DNA of 7,131 nt from CAZDXV01 sp964648705 (lineage in GTDB: Bacteria; Patescibacteriota; Minisyncoccia; Minisyncoccales; GWA2-38-27), in the NCBI GenBank assembly GCA_964648705.1, contig CAZYOI010000033.1, forward strand, positions 1 to 7,131, read 5' to 3'. Numbering within the stretch: the first letter of the stretch is position 1; the number at the start of each line of letters is the position of its first letter. Both the position numbers and the translations under genes were made by a program. Under the pieces are notes generated by a model that did no database searches, was not told where the DNA came from, and saw only the letters and a list, made by a program, of their open reading frames with translations. Positions 5,855 to 7,131 of this stretch are shown piece by piece.

Positions 5855-5922
5855 AGTAGTAGATGTCGGACAATAGTCCTTAACAGGCATTTTAAGAGGG
5901 TTAAGAGAACGCCCCTACTATT
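5855..5922 (+). promoter_or_regulatory. Structured 5' leader of the recombinase mRNA
   Basis: AGTAGTAG (5855-5862) can pair with CTACTATT (5915-5922) immediately before the ATG, giving 8 bp with one G·T. Inside it GGAC (5868-5871) and GTCC (5876-5879) form a tetraloop hairpin around AATA. No SD is visible in front of the ATG. If transcription starts near 5858, the first bases would be part of the closing stem. A regulatory role is inferred, and there is no match to a riboswitch I know. Confidence 0.35.
5860..5875 (+). repeat. Left copy of direct repeat flanking the recombinase gene
   Basis: TAGATGTCGGACAATA is repeated at 6865-6880 with one difference (G to C at position 10). It lies between the promoter and the recombinase ATG, within the predicted transcript. 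Its core TGTC-G-GACA is an odd palindrome, as expected of a protein-binding site. The copies are 1005 bp apart. A role as recombination (att/dif-like) site is inferred. Confidence 0.6.
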
Positions 5923-6867
5923 ATGAAAAAATCAAAAAAACCGATAATAGATCACATTAACGACTTTTTAGATTACTGCGAAGTAGAAAAAGGCTTGTCC
6001 GAGAATACTCAAAGAGATTATAAGAAATATCTCCAGAAGTTTATTTACTGGCTTAAGAATACAAATAAGGAAAACCTTAAACCTCACGAGCTTACTCCGG
6101 ACCAGGTCTGGAATTATCGTTTATTTTTATCAAGATATAAGAGCGCCAAAGGCAAAGGATTAAAGAAGATAACTCAAAACTACTATTTAATCGCTCTCAG
6201 AGCCCTTTTAAGCTATTTTTCAGCCAGAGATATACAATCACTCCCCTCTGATAAAATCTCTCTTCCAAAGGACGCTAAAAGGGAAAAAACTGTAAAATTC
6301 CTCAAATTGGAGCAAATTAAGAAGCTTTTAGAGGCTCCTGATATTAACAATAAGCAAGGGATAAGAGATAGAGCTATTTTGGAAACATTATTCTCCACCG
6401 GCTTGAGAATAGCAGAACTTGTTTCTCTTAACAGAGATCAGTTTCAAAATATAGGCAATAAAAAAGATTTTGAATTAAGCGTTATTGGCAAAGGAGATCA
6501 TCCGAGAGTCGTTTATTTTTCAGAAAGAGCTTTGTTTTGGATTAAGAAGTATTTAGATACTAGGAAAGACAAAGAAAAACCTTTATTTATAAGGTATTCG
6601 GGAAGAAAGGACGCTGACCTCCGATTGACTGCCAGAACTATTGAAAGAATAGTTAAAAGAATGGCTGTAAAAGCGGGTATTCCTCTATTTACAACGCCTC
6701 ATGTTCTGCGTCATTCTATGGCCACAGACCTTCTAAGCAAAGGGGTGGATTTAAGGACTATACAGGAATTCCTGGGCCACAGAAGCATTACCAGCACCCA
6801 AATATACACTCATGTGACTAATAAGCGCTTGAGAGATATACACCGTAAATATCACAGTCTAGAATAG
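5923..6867 (+). CDS. Tyrosine recombinase, XerC/XerD type
   Basis: This site-specific recombinase cuts and rejoins DNA through a 3'-phosphotyrosine; Xer members resolve chromosome dimers at dif, relatives drive integration and excision. The 314-aa product has the N-terminal SAM-like core-binding domain (about 8-102, with the family phrase LSENTQRDYKKYLQKF) and a C-terminal catalytic domain (about 124-310). The complete catalytic set is present: Arg162 (STGLRIAEL), Lys190 (GKGDHPR), His260 and Arg263 (HVLRHSMAT), His286 (LGHRS) and Tyr295 (TQIYTHV). Length is slightly above the roughly 300 of E. coli XerC/D. It has its own promoter and a foldable leader. No SD precedes the ATG at 5923. Its TAG stop is the first three bases of the right-hand direct repeat. 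It could be the single housekeeping Xer or the integrase of a minimal element, so no letter is assigned. Confidence 0.95.
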   Translation: MKKSKKPIIDHINDFLDYCEVEKGLSENTQRDYKKYLQKFIYWLKNTNKENLKPHELTPDQVWNYRLFLSRYKSAKGKGLKKITQNYYLIALRALLSYFSARDIQSLPSDKISLPKDAKREKTVKFLKLEQIKKLLEAPDINNKQGIRDRAILETLFSTGLRIAELVSLNRDQFQNIGNKKDFELSVIGKGDHPRVVYFSERALFWIKKYLDTRKDKEKPLFIRYSGRKDADLRLTARTIERIVKRMAVKAGIPLFTTPHVLRHSMATDLLSKGVDLRTIQEFLGHRSITSTQIYTHVTNKRLRDIHRKYHSLE

Positions 6868-6880
6868 ATGTCGCACAATA
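6865..6880 (+). repeat. Right copy of direct repeat flanking the recombinase gene
   Basis: TAGATGTCGCACAATA matches the left copy at 15 of 16 positions. It begins exactly with the recombinase TAG stop codon and ends within the T-tail of the convergent minus-strand terminator. The pentamer TAGAA also precedes both copies, directly here (6860-6864) and 4 nt further away at the left copy. Confidence 0.6.
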
Positions 6881-6911
6881 ATAAAGCCCCTTGATGTTGT
6901 CTCAAGGGGCT
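6876..6911 (-). terminator. Intrinsic terminator of the minus-strand mini-gene
   Basis: AGCCCCTTGA (6885-6894) and TCAAGGGGCT (6902-6911) form a perfect 10-bp stem with a 7-nt loop. Read on the minus strand it is followed by TTATTATTG (complement of 6876-6884), a proper T-rich tail. On the plus strand the stem is followed by CCCCTG, so it should not terminate the recombinase transcript well. Confidence 0.82.
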
Positions 6912-6946
6912 CCCCTGCTGAAGGTTCCTGGATTCAACTCTTTGTC

Positions 6947-7033
6947 CTAGTTGGCAAAGAGCTGGATGTCGGGGCCGGCGATCACTTCATAATGAACGAC
7001 CAACGACGACTGCTGCGATAAATCATGTGTCAT
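6947..7033 (-). CDS. Alternative 28-aa ORF of the minus-strand mini-gene
   Basis: The ATG at 7033-7031 opens 28 codons in another frame, beginning MTHDLSQQ and ending AGPDIQLFAN before TAG. Its C-terminal half looks like ordinary protein coding (codons GAA GTG ATC GCC GGC CCC GAC ATC CAG CTC). Against it, the ATG is only 2 nt after GGAGG and lies inside the SD pairing region, a poor position for initiation. The stop codon falls in the loop of a 7-bp hairpin (CTCTTTG/CAAAGAG, 6938-6961). It is listed because one of these two ORFs is probably what the strong SD serves. Confidence 0.3.
   Translation of the reverse strand: MTHDLSQQSSLVVHYEVIAGPDIQLFAN
6982..7026 (-). CDS. Candidate 14-aa leader-type peptide with full-length SD
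   Basis: On the minus strand the ATG at 7026-7024 opens a 14-codon ORF, MIYRSSRRWSFIMK, ending in TGA. The product is strongly basic, with two adjacent Arg and one Trp. This ATG is chosen because it lies 9 nt after GGAGG (5 nt after the end of the 13-nt SD at 7044-7032), the normal distance. The ORF sits alone between its own promoter and terminator. An overlapping ORF starting 7 nt upstream is the alternative. It is too short to judge by composition and matches no family I recognise. Confidence 0.35.
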   Translation of the reverse strand: MIYRSSRRWSFIMK

Positions 7034-7044
7034 CACCTCCTTTC
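7032..7044 (-). promoter_or_regulatory. Thirteen-nucleotide Shine-Dalgarno sequence
   Basis: GAAAGGAGGTGAT on the minus strand is the exact complement of the usual bacterial 16S 3' tail ATCACCTCCTTTC. No other gene in the window has an SD of this strength and most have none. CCTTT just upstream (minus strand CCTTTGAAAGG) could pair with AAAGG and partly mask it. Confidence 0.7.
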
Positions 7045-7057
7045 AAAGGCCTTTCTG

Positions 7058-7088
7058 AGGGTTTTTGTCTCCCCTACTCCGAGACCCT
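7058..7088 (-). promoter_or_regulatory. Stem-loop in the leader of the minus-strand mini-gene
   Basis: AGGG (7058-7061) pairs with CCCT (7085-7088), and TCTC (7068-7071) with GAGA (7081-7084). This gives an 8-bp stem with a 6-nt bulge (TTTTTG on the plus strand) and a 9-nt loop. It lies between the promoter and the SD, so it could influence access to the ribosome site. I do not recognise a known riboswitch class. Confidence 0.35.
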
Positions 7089-7112
7089 GCCTTAAAAGAA
7101 CTGATTACTAAT

Positions 7113-7121
7113 ATTGTATCA
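7113..7121 (-). promoter_or_regulatory. Extended -10 promoter of the minus-strand mini-gene
   Basis: Read on the minus strand, TGATACAAT is an extended -10 (TGN plus TACAAT). The -35 at normal spacing would lie beyond the window end. Predicted transcription start is near 7106, giving a transcript of about 230 nt to the terminator at 6876. Confidence 0.55.
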
Positions 7122-7131
7122 TATTATTAAA

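Noticed and set aside
6912..6961. tRNA-like T-arm (GGTTCCTGGATTC region)
   Set aside because: No acceptor stem, anticodon arm or GTTCRANNC loop could be assembled on either strand.
6963..6972. GGATGTCGGG as a third copy of the direct repeat
   Set aside because: Only eight bases (GATGTCGG) agree and the rest of the 16-mer is missing.
7032..7044. Plus-strand ATCACCTCCTTTC as a fragment of a 16S rRNA 3' end
   Set aside because: The conserved 16S bases that should precede it (AACCTGCGGCTGG region) are absent. On the minus strand it is correctly placed as an SD before an ATG.
1..7131. CRISPR array, insertion sequence with terminal inverted repeats, or riboswitch of a known class
   Set aside because: No regularly spaced repeats, transposase or recognised riboswitch core was seen. 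The only mobile-element-like signal is the repeat pair around the recombinase.

Overview
The window reads as a piece of a small, AT-rich, gene-dense bacterial chromosome, most likely a Patescibacteria/CPR member of the Parcubacteria type. This is inference from several signs: very compact genes with 1-26 nt overlaps, mostly no Shine-Dalgarno (SD) sequences, a very short MreD, Parcubacteria-like N-terminal features in PBP2, and tiny stand-alone peptide genes. TGA is used as a real stop (gltX and the 29-aa gene) and Trp is TGG, so the UGA=Gly code of Gracilibacteria/SR1 does not apply.

Region 1 (1-263) is the tail of an rRNA operon: the 3' end of 23S, a spacer of about 55-65 nt without a tRNA, and a complete 5S. 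The 5S terminal helix is extended by flanking sequence into an almost continuous 25-position stem that runs directly into a T-rich tract.

Region 2 (about 269-3747, +) is a cell-wall elongation cluster, mreC-mreD-mrdA (PBP2), followed by greA with all junctions overlapping. MreC and MreD are scaffold proteins and PBP2 is the transpeptidase of the elongasome. mreB and rodA are not in the window. GreA rescues backtracked RNA polymerase and is probably a co-transcribed passenger.

Region 3 (about 3761-5813, +) is a second unit: an extended -10 promoter, a probably leaderless gltX (true ATG at 3797), a 116-aa exported protein of unknown function overlapping gltX by 4 nt, a 29-aa single-pass membrane peptide with a good SD, and an intrinsic terminator that overlaps the peptide's stop codon.

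Region 4 (5814-6880) is a complete XerC/D-type tyrosine recombinase with its own near-consensus sigma70 promoter, a GC-rich inverted repeat between the -35 and -10 boxes, and a foldable leader of about 65 nt. A 16-bp direct repeat (15/16 identical) lies just upstream of the ORF and exactly at its stop codon, so the recombinase is bracketed by what may be its own recombination sites.

Region 5 (6876-7131) is a convergent minus-strand mini-gene: extended -10 promoter, structured leader, a 13-nt SD complementary to the whole expected 16S anti-SD tail, a 14-codon (or alternatively 28-codon) ORF, and a strong terminator whose T-tail overlaps the right-hand repeat of the recombinase. Regions 4 and 5 are the least conventional parts of the window.
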